From Marisediminitalea lipolytica (GTDB lineage Bacteria > Pseudomonadota > Gammaproteobacteria > Enterobacterales > Alteromonadaceae), in the NCBI RefSeq assembly GCF_001758465.1, contig NZ_MJIC01000014.1, positions 527,986 to 591,985 on the forward strand: a stretch of 64,000 nt of DNA, written 5' to 3'. Below, in pieces: positions 27,691 through 36,238 of this stretch. Within the stretch, counting starts at the first letter, position 1; each line of letters begins with the position of its first letter. Below the pieces are notes generated by a model. That model did not search any database, was not told where the DNA came from, and saw only the letters and a list, made by a program, of their open reading frames with translations. Position numbers and translations under genes: made by a program.

Positions 27691-28271
27691 AATACATCCG
27701 TGAGCACATGCAAAAAACCATAGAAACAAAACAAAAGATGCTTGCTGATGAAGCTTTATTGCAACGATTGGCAGATGCCGCCGCGCTGTGTGTTGAAGCA
27801 CTTAAAAACGGTAAGAAAGTCATGTTTGCCGGTAACGGCGGCAGCGCCGCGGATTCTCAGCATCTGGCCGCCGAATTCGTAAGCCGCTTTAATTTTGATC
27901 GTCCGGGTTTACCTTCTATCGCGTTAACTACAGATACTTCTATGTTAACGGCTATTGGTAATGACTACGGGTTTGATAAGTTATTTTCGCGTCAGGTTCA
28001 GGCTAACGGTGTGGCCGGCGACGTATTTGTAGGCATAAGCACGTCGGGTAATTCGGTAAATATAATCAAAGCGGTAGAGCAAGCTCAGTCTATGGGGATC
28101 CACACTGTGGCTTTTTGTGGTACCGGCGGTAAGTTACCGAGCATGTGTGATATTACGCTTAACGCGCCCTCTGATTGCACGCCTTATATTCAGGAAACGC
28201 ATATCTCTTTCGGCCATATTCTGTGTGGCATTGTAGAAGAGCTAATGTTTGCCGAATTTAAACCACAATAA
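27678..28271 (+). CDS. gmhA: Phosphoheptose isomerase (GmhA-like SIS protein)
   Basis: 197 residues, normal for GmhA. It converts sedoheptulose 7-phosphate to D-glycero-D-manno-heptose 7-phosphate. The SIS-domain signatures are FAGNGGSAADSQHLAAEFVSRF near residue 50 and FVGISTSGNSVNIIKAVEQA near residue 118. A TPYIQETHISFGHILCGIVEE segment supplies the metal-binding Glu/His near the C-terminus. It is placed between HddA and HddC with a 13-base overlap. It could feed both this pathway and the ADP-heptose route of hldE. Confidence 0.9.
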   Translation: MDSLKYIREHMQKTIETKQKMLADEALLQRLADAAALCVEALKNGKKVMFAGNGGSAADSQHLAAEFVSRFNFDRPGLPSIALTTDTSMLTAIGNDYGFDKLFSRQVQANGVAGDVFVGISTSGNSVNIIKAVEQAQSMGIHTVAFCGTGGKLPSMCDITLNAPSDCTPYIQETHISFGHILCGIVEELMFAEFKPQ

Positions 28272-28282
28272 GGAAGGGCAGG

Positions 28283-28990
28283 GTGGAAGCAATTTTATTA
28301 GCAGGTGGCCTCGGAACCCGGTTACATAAAGTGACCGGTGACAAATATCCAAAGTGCCTGGCAACTGTTAACAACAAACCTTTTTTGCACTTCATCATTG
28401 AGGATTTGTTGCAGCAGGGCGTGACCCGCTTTATCTTTGCAATATCCCACCATGCACAGATGGTAAAAGAAGAAGTAAACACTCACTTTTCTCACCTTGA
28501 TTGTGACTTTTCTATTGAAGAAGAGCCATTAGGTACTGGCGGCGCTATTAAGCAGGCGCTGGCTTTGACCAAAAGAGAAAAAGTGTTGGTGTTTAATGCA
28601 GATTCTTTTATTGAAGTAAATCTCAAGGCATTCAGCGAGTTTTGTGAAAACCACCAGGCTCAGTTAGGTCTTGTTTGCACTCATGTTGATGATTTAACGC
28701 GCTTTGGCGCCGCTGAAATTAGCCACGAAAAACTGGTGGGTTTCCACGAAAAAGGCCGTTCAGGTGCCGGCTTTATCAATGCGGGGGTTTATTACATCAA
28801 TAAACACTTGCCTTTGCTGGACCAGCAACCCGTTAAGTTTAGTTTTGAGCACAATATTCTCGCTTCATCTGAAATTGACGCCTATGTTTTTGCTGTTAAG
28901 GGGCTGTTTTTTGATATTGGTACCCCTGACGACTTGCTTGGCGCTGGTGAGCTGGTGAAGTTGAATGCGGAGATATTTAGTGCAGGCTAA
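28283..28990 (+). CDS. hddC: Heptose 1-phosphate guanylyltransferase-like nucleotidyltransferase
   Basis: 235 residues. The GTG start at 28283 has AGGAAGG eight bases upstream. The N-terminus EAILLAGGLGTRLHKVTGDKYPKCLA is the nucleotide-binding signature of sugar-phosphate nucleotidyltransferases, and EEEPLGTGGAIKQAL and FNADSFIEVN follow. Linkage to HddA and GmhA points to GDP-heptose synthesis. The phosphatase step (GmhB) is not encoded in this window and may be elsewhere. The call rests on context as much as sequence, since mannose-1-phosphate relatives look similar. Confidence 0.82.
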   Translation: MEAILLAGGLGTRLHKVTGDKYPKCLATVNNKPFLHFIIEDLLQQGVTRFIFAISHHAQMVKEEVNTHFSHLDCDFSIEEEPLGTGGAIKQALALTKREKVLVFNADSFIEVNLKAFSEFCENHQAQLGLVCTHVDDLTRFGAAEISHEKLVGFHEKGRSGAGFINAGVYYINKHLPLLDQQPVKFSFEHNILASSEIDAYVFAVKGLFFDIGTPDDLLGAGELVKLNAEIFSAG

Positions 28991-30191
28991 TCGCATTCGA
29001 ATGGTGACTATTTCGTCGCTGTTCCCTAATAAAAATGACCCCAAGCTTGGCATATTTGTTAAAACGCGGTTGCGGCACTTTTTAGCGACTTATCAGAATA
29101 TTGATTTGGAAGTGATAGCGCCGGTGCCCTGGTTTCCGTTTAAGCATAAGATATTTGGAGAATACGCTAAGTATGCCGGCGTGCCTTACCAGGAAACTAT
29201 CGATGGCATGACGGTATATCATCCACGTTATCTGGTGCTGCCTAAAATTGGTATGTATCTGACACCTAAGTTCATGGCGAAAGCCATTACCCGTACCTTA
29301 ACTAAACTCCACCGGGCCCGCCGCGTGGATTTAATTGACGGGCATTACTTCTATCCTGATGGCGTCGCTATTTGTCAGGCCGCAGAGTCGCTGGATATTC
29401 CCTTTACTTGCACTGCTCGGGGAACCGACATTAATCTTATCCCGCAATACCCCAAAGCACTGGCCATGTTGAGAACGGTATTTGACAAAGCTGCTCACAT
29501 GATGACGGTTTGTCAGGCGTTAAAAGACGAAATGGTCAAGCTTGGTGTGCCTGATGAGCGGGTAACGGTATTACGAAATGGCGTTGATCTTAATTTATTT
29601 TCTGCCTCGGATAATGCCAAACAAGCGCAATTAAAAGCACAGGGTCAGATTAACGAAAAGTTGGTGCTGTCTGTCGGGTGGTTAATTGAACGAAAAGGTC
29701 ATCACCTCATTATAGAAGCTCTGCAAAATTTGGATAATGTTCGCTTAGTGATTGCCGGAGACGGACCTGATTTAGTTAAACTCAAGCAATTGGCTGAGCA
29801 ATGCAAGGTGTCTGAACGCGTTCAGTTTTTAGGCGGAGTGGATCAACCAACACTGAACCAATGGATGATGACCGCCGATGCATTAGTTTTAGCGTCCAGT
29901 CGGGAAGGATGGGCCAATGTATTACTTGAGTCGATGGCCTCAGGTACGCCTGTTGTGGCAACCAAAGTATGGGGAACGCCCGAAGTGGTTAAACCTGAGT
30001 CGCAAGGAGAATTGGTAGAACGAAATGTTGCCGATATTGCCCGGGGTATTCAACATGTGCTGAGCAAAGATGTCGACCGGGAAGCGGTGAGGCGTTACGC
30101 GGAACAATTTAGCTGGAAAGAGACCTGCGAAGGGATGATGGAGATCGTTGACACCATTGTTAAGCAGTCTGCGCGGGGGGCCATATCGTGA
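28980..30191 (+). CDS. Glycosyltransferase family 4 protein
   Basis: 403 residues from GTG 28980, which has GGAG seven bases upstream. ATG 28965 is an in-frame alternative without a good ribosome site. The N-terminal half contains RMVTISSLFPNKNDPKLGIFVKTRLRHF and LIDGHYFYPDGVA. The donor half contains LSVGWLIERKGHHLIIEAL and then LVLASSREGWANVLLESMASGTPVVATKVWGTPEV. This type of GT4 is frequent in exosortase A loci. It overlaps HddC by 11 bases. The transferred sugar is not known; heptose is possible given the upstream genes. Confidence 0.88.
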   Translation: MQANRIRMVTISSLFPNKNDPKLGIFVKTRLRHFLATYQNIDLEVIAPVPWFPFKHKIFGEYAKYAGVPYQETIDGMTVYHPRYLVLPKIGMYLTPKFMAKAITRTLTKLHRARRVDLIDGHYFYPDGVAICQAAESLDIPFTCTARGTDINLIPQYPKALAMLRTVFDKAAHMMTVCQALKDEMVKLGVPDERVTVLRNGVDLNLFSASDNAKQAQLKAQGQINEKLVLSVGWLIERKGHHLIIEALQNLDNVRLVIAGDGPDLVKLKQLAEQCKVSERVQFLGGVDQPTLNQWMMTADALVLASSREGWANVLLESMASGTPVVATKVWGTPEVVKPESQGELVERNVADIARGIQHVLSKDVDREAVRRYAEQFSWKETCEGMMEIVDTIVKQSARGAIS

Positions 30192-31333
30192 AAATTCTCT
30201 ATCATCACAGAGTGGCTTCCAAAGACGGTCAGTACGTGCATATTGATGCCATTGTTTCTCAGATGAAAGCTAAAGGCCATGAAGTGATAATGGTTGCGCC
30301 TCAGGTAGCAGAAGAAGGCGATTTTGGCAGCGATGGTGGCTGGGTGTCGGCTGTCAGGGCAAAAATGCCACGCTTTATTTCGGAACTGCTGGAGTTTGCC
30401 TATACGTTTCTGGTTTTTTTTAAACTGGTTAAAGCGATTAGGCAACATCGCCCCGACGTGATTTACGAGCGATATAACTTGTATCTGCCAGCAGGTATTT
30501 GGGTCAAAAAGCTGTTTAAACTGCCATTGCAACTAGAGGTGAATTCTCCTCTGTACGATGAGCGAGTCAAATATGGCGGATTAAGTTTCCCCTGGTTAGC
30601 CAAATGGTCGGAATATTACGCCTGGCGTAATGCCGACAGAGTGCTTCCGGTTACTCATGTTCTTGCTGGTTATATCGAAAATGCCGGTGTTGCCAAAGAT
30701 AAAATTTGCGTGATCCCCAATGGCGTGGAAACCGAAGTATTTATGCCCCAGCAACTGCAAAATCGACAGCCCGAATTTAAAGATAAACTGGTTATTGGTT
30801 TTGTGGGGTTTTGTCGTGAATGGCATCAGTTGGATCAGGTACTGGCCCGTCTGGCGGCTATGCCCCATGAGAATTTACATTTTCTGGTAGTTGGCGATGG
30901 CCCAGTGATTGCTGGTTTAAAAAAGCAGGCTATCGAGCTGAATTTTCAGGATAAATTTACCAGTACCGGACTAGTCAGTCGTGACGAGATGCCATTCTGG
31001 CTCGATCAAATTGATATCGCGCTACAGCCAGCGGTTACGCCCTGGGCTTCACCACTCAAGATGCTTGAATATTTGGCTAAAGGATTAGCGATAGTGGCCC
31101 CTGACAGTGCCAATATTAAGGAGTTGCTGTCCGATAAGGATAACGCACTATTATTTGCCGAGGATAACAGTGCGGAAATGGTGGATTGTATCGAAACACT
31201 GATTCGTCATGACGAATTACGTTCACAGTTAAAAGCGCGTGCGATAGAAACGATTGCAGAGAAAGGGCTTACCTGGTCGAACAATGCTGATACTATCCTG
31301 GCGTGGTTTGCTAATCGGAATTCGCGGCACTGA
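30188..31333 (+). CDS. Glycosyltransferase family 4 protein
   Basis: 381 residues. The GTG start overlaps the preceding TGA (GTGA, 4 bases). The acceptor half has MKILYHHRVASKDGQYVHIDAI and RPDVIYERYNLYLPAGIW. The donor half has LVIGFVGFCREWHQLDQVLARL, FLVVGDGPVI and then LQPAVTPWASPLKMLEYLAKGLAIVAPDSANIKEL. The GT4 fold is clear. Relatives with the same YERYNL motif occur in many XrtA clusters. Cytosolic; sugar unknown. Confidence 0.88.
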   Translation: MKILYHHRVASKDGQYVHIDAIVSQMKAKGHEVIMVAPQVAEEGDFGSDGGWVSAVRAKMPRFISELLEFAYTFLVFFKLVKAIRQHRPDVIYERYNLYLPAGIWVKKLFKLPLQLEVNSPLYDERVKYGGLSFPWLAKWSEYYAWRNADRVLPVTHVLAGYIENAGVAKDKICVIPNGVETEVFMPQQLQNRQPEFKDKLVIGFVGFCREWHQLDQVLARLAAMPHENLHFLVVGDGPVIAGLKKQAIELNFQDKFTSTGLVSRDEMPFWLDQIDIALQPAVTPWASPLKMLEYLAKGLAIVAPDSANIKELLSDKDNALLFAEDNSAEMVDCIETLIRHDELRSQLKARAIETIAEKGLTWSNNADTILAWFANRNSRH

Positions 31334-31334
31334 T

Positions 31335-32423
31335 ATGCGTATCGCGTTTATTATCAATGACGCCAGTAATATTGGTGGTACTGAGAGAGTGACGACTCAT
31401 TTTGCCTCCGTTTGTGCTGAGAATGGTCAGCAGGTGACTATTTGTAGTTTGTATCAGAGTAAACCAGAGCTATTTTTCCCTGTGCATGAGTCTGTGCAAC
31501 TGACCTCTTTGATGCCACATCCGGTTTCTCTGATTAAGCAATTACTGTCGATTTCGAGCCGGTTACGCAATTTAGCCAGGCAATTTGACCTGATTATCCT
31601 GTCTGATTCTCAGCTTGGTCTATTGCTTCCTTTTTGTCGCAACGCGGGAAGCGCAAAATGGCTTGTATGGGAACATTTTAATTCAACCATAGAGACGACC
31701 TTCGGTTCCCGGTGGTTTGGACGCCGAGCTGCTGCATTGCTGAGTGATGCTATAGTGGTGCTTACTGAACAGGACAAAGAAAGCTGGAAAACTAAGTACT
31801 GGTTAAAAGCGCCGGTATTTAATATTGCTAATCCGTGTTCAGTAGATATTACGGAACCAAGGCTGAGTATTAAAAATAAGACGGTTGTTTCGGTAGGGCG
31901 CTTTACCGAACAAAAAGGCTTTGATTTACTGGTAGATGCGTGGGCGCTAATTCCCGCGAGGTTAACCAAGGGGTGGACTTTACGGTTGGTTGGCCCCAAT
32001 GGCAGTGCCAAAGAATACGTTAAACAACGCATTGCTTATCATAAGCTTGGTAATGTAGAACTGCTGGGTGAAACAAAGAACATGACAGACGTGTTTGATG
32101 AAGCTGGCGTTTACGTTATGTCCTCACGCTATGAAGGCTTTGGCCTAACCTTAATTGAAGCCATTAGTCGCGGAGTGCCCAGTATCGCTTTTGATTGTCC
32201 CATGGGGCCGGGGGAGATACTTGGTCAGGGTAAATATGGCAAGGTTATTGAGGCGCTGAACGTTGAAGCATTAAGTAAAAGCATTGCTGATTTTGTTACT
32301 GGCCAGTGTGACTATCAACAATTGAGCGAGGCAGCTATTCAGCGGTCTGCGGCATTTACTGACAGTACGATTTATCAACAGTGGCAGCAAGTCTGGCAAA
32401 TATTAGATAGAGGTAGTGTGTAG
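31335..32423 (+). CDS. Glycosyltransferase family 4 protein
   Basis: 362 residues from ATG 31335, one base after the preceding stop. A longer in-frame start at 31254 would run through the previous gene and adds unrelated residues. MRIAFIINDASNIGGTERVTTHFA is a classic GT4 N-terminus. TVVSVGRFTEQKGFDLLVDAW and YVMSSRYEGFGLTLIEAISRGVPSIAFDCPMGPGEI form the donor site. It most resembles enzymes that add hexoses in GalNAc/Glc-type repeats, but the substrate is not readable. Confidence 0.88.
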   Translation: MRIAFIINDASNIGGTERVTTHFASVCAENGQQVTICSLYQSKPELFFPVHESVQLTSLMPHPVSLIKQLLSISSRLRNLARQFDLIILSDSQLGLLLPFCRNAGSAKWLVWEHFNSTIETTFGSRWFGRRAAALLSDAIVVLTEQDKESWKTKYWLKAPVFNIANPCSVDITEPRLSIKNKTVVSVGRFTEQKGFDLLVDAWALIPARLTKGWTLRLVGPNGSAKEYVKQRIAYHKLGNVELLGETKNMTDVFDEAGVYVMSSRYEGFGLTLIEAISRGVPSIAFDCPMGPGEILGQGKYGKVIEALNVEALSKSIADFVTGQCDYQQLSEAAIQRSAAFTDSTIYQQWQQVWQILDRGSV

Positions 32424-32425
32424 CA

Positions 32426-33322
32426 ATGACAGTTCCGGTTCAAATTTGCGTTGTTGCTCACAACGAGGAAGCGCACATTCTTGGTTGCTTGCAAGGCATA
32501 CAATCCGCCTTAGATAAGGCGCAGGATGTTGTCTCCGAAGTCCATATTATCAATAACGGAAGTACTGACTCTACGCAGTCTATTGCTGAACAGTATGTAG
32601 CGTCAAAGGAAAATTGGTTTGCCCATGAAGTGTTAAAAGGTGATAAAGCTAACGCATGGAACTTGGGCCTTTACGAATATGCTCTGAAAGATGTGTTGAC
32701 CATTTATATTGATGGCGACTGCAAAGTTACACCGGATACGGTAAATGGGTTTGTGCAGGCGTGTAACGAAAAGCCTGATGCTTATATCTATGCTGGTATA
32801 CCCAAAACCAAAGGCAGGACTACCGACGATACTATTCGTAAAACGTTAGAGGGCAATGCGTTATCCGGGAATTTGTTTGCGTTGTCGCCACGCTTTGTGC
32901 GTAAAGTAAGAGAATTAAACTTTAAGCTGCCTGTTGGCTTAATTGGTGACGACAGCTTATTAGCCTGGGTGTCTACCCATGATTTTAAGTTATCTAACGG
33001 TCGCTTAGAGGGGTTATTAGTGGGGGTGGCTAGTGCGGAATTTTTCTATCACCGTCTTTCCCCGACTTCTATCAGTAATATCCGTCTTTATATCAGGCGA
33101 CTACAAAGGTATAGCTTAAGGCACTTGCAACAGTGTTGTATTCGCCAGTTTTTAGAGAAGTATGATGAGTTTGCTCTGTTACCAAATGAAGCGACTCAGC
33201 TATACGACTATTTGTCACCTAAGTTTATACGCAAAGACTCCGTTATCATTCGTTATTTTGATAGCAGGGCTTTCAAAGAAGCTAACTTAAACAAACACCG
33301 AGAGTTACCTAATGGCAGATAA
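32426..33322 (+). CDS. Glycosyltransferase family 2 protein
   Basis: 298 residues, GT-A fold. The first strand and loop are PVQICVVAHNEEAHILGCLQGI, followed by EVHIINNGSTDST and the metal-binding TIYIDGDCKVTPD. The C-terminal half is hydrophilic, so the enzyme is likely soluble or peripheral. It begins 3 bases after the GT4 gene. Its last four codons overlap a 31-codon ORF that leads into the ligase gene. Confidence 0.88.
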   Translation: MTVPVQICVVAHNEEAHILGCLQGIQSALDKAQDVVSEVHIINNGSTDSTQSIAEQYVASKENWFAHEVLKGDKANAWNLGLYEYALKDVLTIYIDGDCKVTPDTVNGFVQACNEKPDAYIYAGIPKTKGRTTDDTIRKTLEGNALSGNLFALSPRFVRKVRELNFKLPVGLIGDDSLLAWVSTHDFKLSNGRLEGLLVGVASAEFFYHRLSPTSISNIRLYIRRLQRYSLRHLQQCCIRQFLEKYDEFALLPNEATQLYDYLSPKFIRKDSVIIRYFDSRAFKEANLNKHRELPNGR

Positions 33323-33407
33323 TTTAATATTTTTAATCGTTGTCATTGGTGTTCCGGCTTTGTGCTGGTTAGCACTGAAACGTGAGAAAAATGAGCAGAA
33401 CTCATGA
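33312..33407 (+). CDS. Overlooked 31-residue single-span membrane protein
   Basis: ATG 33312 lies inside the end of the GT2 gene and TGA 33405-33407 overlaps the ATG of the ligase gene (ATGA). The product is MADNLIFLIVVIGVPALCWL followed by ALKREKNEQNS: one hydrophobic helix with a charged C-terminal tail, positive-inside with the N-terminus out. No other gene occupies this 81-base gap, and the overlaps at both ends imply coupled translation. I know no named family. It could be a small regulator or partner of the exosortase-associated ligase. It may also be a non-functional coupling ORF. Confidence 0.6.
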   Translation: MADNLIFLIVVIGVPALCWLALKREKNEQNS

Positions 33408-34717
33408 GAGATATTGCGTTAATTCTGATTTTTCCAGTTTTAATTTATTACGCTATTAAAAGGCCATACATTGGATTAGCGCTTTGGCTATGGTCTTCAT
33501 TAGTTCCATTGAATTTATGGGCATATGGGTTTTCGACCTCATTTCGTTGGAATTTGATATTTGCCCTAACAACTATTGTCAGTTATTTTTTTTCGAAAAA
33601 AGAATTCAGGTTTAAAAGCGAAGCGTTATTTACGCTTATGCTCGTTTTTACTCTACATGTTAGCCTTTCTTCATTTACTCATATGGGCAGTGAGATTGAG
33701 GTTTGGCGGGAGTATGAGTTCTTTATTAAATCGATAATATTCTTTGTGTTTATTTGCTTAATAGTAAATAAACCTTTACATATCGAAGCACTCCTTTGGG
33801 CTTGTGTTATGTCTATAGGGGCAAGAGCATGTATCGAGGGAATGAAGTTCGTACACTCTGGCGGTGGTCACGTTGTACGGTCAATTTCAACCATGTTCAG
33901 TGATAATAACCTTGGGGCACTAGCCTCATTAATGGTCATTCCGATGATGATTTACTTGTACACCAGGTACCAGCACAAATTAATTAAATTTGGCCTGGGG
34001 TCATTTATTTTTCTTAACGTAATGTTCATTATTGGTTCTGATTCCAGAGGTGGCTTTTTAGGATTATTGGTATTGGGTGCCTATTTCTTTTGGAAAAGCC
34101 AACGGAAGGGGATTGTACTGGTTCTGCTAATCTTTTTTGGGTTGGTTGTCTTACAAGTAGCAGATCAGAACTGGATGGAACGCATGCAGACAATAGAAAA
34201 TGCTGGCGAAGATGGTTCCTTTATGAGTCGATTGATCGTCTGGAAATTATCCCTGCTTCTAGCTCTAAAGCATCCTATCCTTGGCGGTGGGTTTAACGCA
34301 GTAGCTTATTTTCCTACTTGGGTTGTTTTAGTCGCAGATTTTAACACGCTGAGCTTTATACCTTCGCCTAATCCCAGCACATTGTATGTTGCTCACAGTA
34401 TTTATTTTCAAGTGTTAGGCGATACTGGTTTTGTTGGATTTACCTGGTATGGGTTAATCCTTCTTTTGACTTTCATAGGTTTGAATAAGGTAAGAAAAAA
34501 TACTCAGGACGAGTGGGCGAAAACCTTAGTGATTTATTTGCAGCTAAGCTTTGTCGCATTTGCTGTTGCAGGAGCGGCGCTAAGTGCTGCTTATAACAGT
34601 ATATTTTTATTAATCGTTGGTCTTACAATTGTGCTAAAGCGTCTTTATGTTAATGATAATAATTTCATATCGAATAAGGATCGTAAGAGAGCATCATTAA
34701 CAAGCACGAGCCGTTAG
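33404..34717 (+). CDS. Putative O-glycosylation ligase/polymerase, exosortase A-associated (TIGR03097-like)
   Basis: 437 residues and about ten to eleven membrane spans. The start MRDIALILIFPVLIYYAIKRPYIGLALWLWSSL matches the exosortase A-linked branch of Wzy_C proteins. The large periplasmic loop holds SDSRGGFLGLLVLGAY and, further on, the HPILGGGFNAVAYFPTWVV segment with VAHSIYFQVLGDTGFVGF, the ligase/polymerase signature. It may polymerise the repeat units, or transfer them to a surface acceptor, perhaps a PEP-CTERM protein. The two cannot be told apart by sequence. Codon use here looks AT-richer than upstream. Confidence 0.87.
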   Translation: MRDIALILIFPVLIYYAIKRPYIGLALWLWSSLVPLNLWAYGFSTSFRWNLIFALTTIVSYFFSKKEFRFKSEALFTLMLVFTLHVSLSSFTHMGSEIEVWREYEFFIKSIIFFVFICLIVNKPLHIEALLWACVMSIGARACIEGMKFVHSGGGHVVRSISTMFSDNNLGALASLMVIPMMIYLYTRYQHKLIKFGLGSFIFLNVMFIIGSDSRGGFLGLLVLGAYFFWKSQRKGIVLVLLIFFGLVVLQVADQNWMERMQTIENAGEDGSFMSRLIVWKLSLLLALKHPILGGGFNAVAYFPTWVVLVADFNTLSFIPSPNPSTLYVAHSIYFQVLGDTGFVGFTWYGLILLLTFIGLNKVRKNTQDEWAKTLVIYLQLSFVAFAVAGAALSAAYNSIFLLIVGLTIVLKRLYVNDNNFISNKDRKRASLTSTSR

Positions 34718-34768
34718 GATAGCAAGTGATTTTTCTTGGATCGACAATTGAGTTCGCTGTAGGTATGA

Positions 34769-36238
34769 ATGTCAGTAACCAATAAAATATATATAGCCTA
34801 TTTTTGGAATATGCTTGCTAAGTTCTTCATTAGAGGGATGGGGATATTCAGTACCTTAATTTTAGTCAGGCTATTGTCTCCTGATGACTATGGGCTAGTC
34901 GCAATTGCAGGTGTTGTTGCTGGCTTGTTTGAGGTGTTAACCAATTTTGGTGTTTTTCGTTATTTGGTAATTAAAGAGAATATTACTGATGATGACTTAC
35001 ACCGGGCTTGGAGCGTCAACTTTATATTCAAAGGCGGCGCAATGCTTTTAGTTTTTTTAATGTCACCTTACATTGCTGGTTTTTTGAATGAGCCGGAAGC
35101 GGTTCAGGCAATACGTCTAACTGCAGTGGTTTATTCTGTAGGTCTTTTTTATAGTATAAGAACCGTAGCGTTTCACAAGGCTTTAGATTTTAAAAAATTA
35201 AATGCGATTAAAATTTTTGCAAAAATAACATCAACAGTAGCCACTATTATCTGTGCGTTTATTTTTAAAAATTATTACGCATTAATTATTGGTCTCTTTA
35301 TACATGCGTTGGCCGATGTAGTTATTAGTCACATCGTTGCGCCATATTTGCCAAAATTTATGCTTAAAGGTAGCCATGAAATGTTTAGTTTTTCTAAATT
35401 TATTATGGTTAGAAATATCTTAGGATACTCGCGATCACAAGCTGACATTTTGTTGGTTGGCCGGTTTTTTGGTACCGATGCATTGGGTAATTATAAGGTT
35501 GCACAACAATTTGCAATTATGCCGCAAACTGAAATTTTATCGCCTGTTATGGGACCTCTGATTGCCGGGCTAGCTCAGGTGAAATCACAAATGAGACTTG
35601 TTTATACAAAGTTTTACCAATTGATTTTTTTCTTTTGGTCATTCGTATTAGCAAGCGCTATTGGATTGTACTTTATTGCCGATGATTTTGCTGCTGTTGT
35701 GCTTGGTTCTAAGTGGCTTACGGCTGCGCCTTTATTAGCTAACTTAGGTTTTTTGATGCTCCCGTTTATTACTCAGCCTTTGTTATATAATCTCTATGAC
35801 CTTGAAAATAAGACCAAGCTCTCTGTTTTCAATGACTTAGTTGCCTTAACTTTGTTGCTTACCTGTTTCTATTATTTTCAACCAGTCAATGAAATAGAGT
35901 TCTCTCATCTTAGAATTGAGATAGGTTTTATTGTGTTAGCGTCCATAATCGCTATCGCTCGGATAAATCTAAATATATCCTGCCGAATTATTTTGTTAAT
36001 TACGTTATGGATTTTTCCTCCCATATTAGCGTTACTAACTACTTTAATATTTGTGGGGCCTTTATTTGAGGTTTTATCGCCCATCGCTCGAATGGTTGGG
36101 ATGATTATTTCCGGTGGGGGCGCATATTTGGTGATAGCGGCTCTGCAATTTATACTTATCGATAAACTCGCAAAACATTCTTTTATTTATAACCTTTACC
36201 CAGATTTTATTGTAAAAAAATGGGAGAAGTTTTGTTAA
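34769..36238 (+). CDS. Polysaccharide flippase (Wzx-like, MOP superfamily)
   Basis: 489 residues with about 12-14 membrane helices. The N-terminus NKIYIAYFWNMLAKFFIRGMGIFSTLILVRLLSPDDYGLVAIAGVV is the standard oligosaccharide flippase start (Polysacc_synt family, WzxC-like). LLVGRFFGTDALGNYKVAQQFAIMP is the conserved mid-protein loop. It would move the lipid-linked repeat unit to the periplasmic face. It is the last rightward gene before a convergent glycosyltransferase, with which it shares 4 bases at the stop codons. Confidence 0.92.
   Translation: MSVTNKIYIAYFWNMLAKFFIRGMGIFSTLILVRLLSPDDYGLVAIAGVVAGLFEVLTNFGVFRYLVIKENITDDDLHRAWSVNFIFKGGAMLLVFLMSPYIAGFLNEPEAVQAIRLTAVVYSVGLFYSIRTVAFHKALDFKKLNAIKIFAKITSTVATIICAFIFKNYYALIIGLFIHALADVVISHIVAPYLPKFMLKGSHEMFSFSKFIMVRNILGYSRSQADILLVGRFFGTDALGNYKVAQQFAIMPQTEILSPVMGPLIAGLAQVKSQMRLVYTKFYQLIFFFWSFVLASAIGLYFIADDFAAVVLGSKWLTAAPLLANLGFLMLPFITQPLLYNLYDLENKTKLSVFNDLVALTLLLTCFYYFQPVNEIEFSHLRIEIGFIVLASIIAIARINLNISCRIILLITLWIFPPILALLTTLIFVGPLFEVLSPIARMVGMIISGGGAYLVIAALQFILIDKLAKHSFIYNLYPDFIVKKWEKFC

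Noticed and set aside
31254..31334. Longer start for the third GT4 gene
   Set aside because: The extra 27 residues lie in the reading frame over the previous gene and do not resemble the family, whereas ATG 31335 gives the standard N-terminus.
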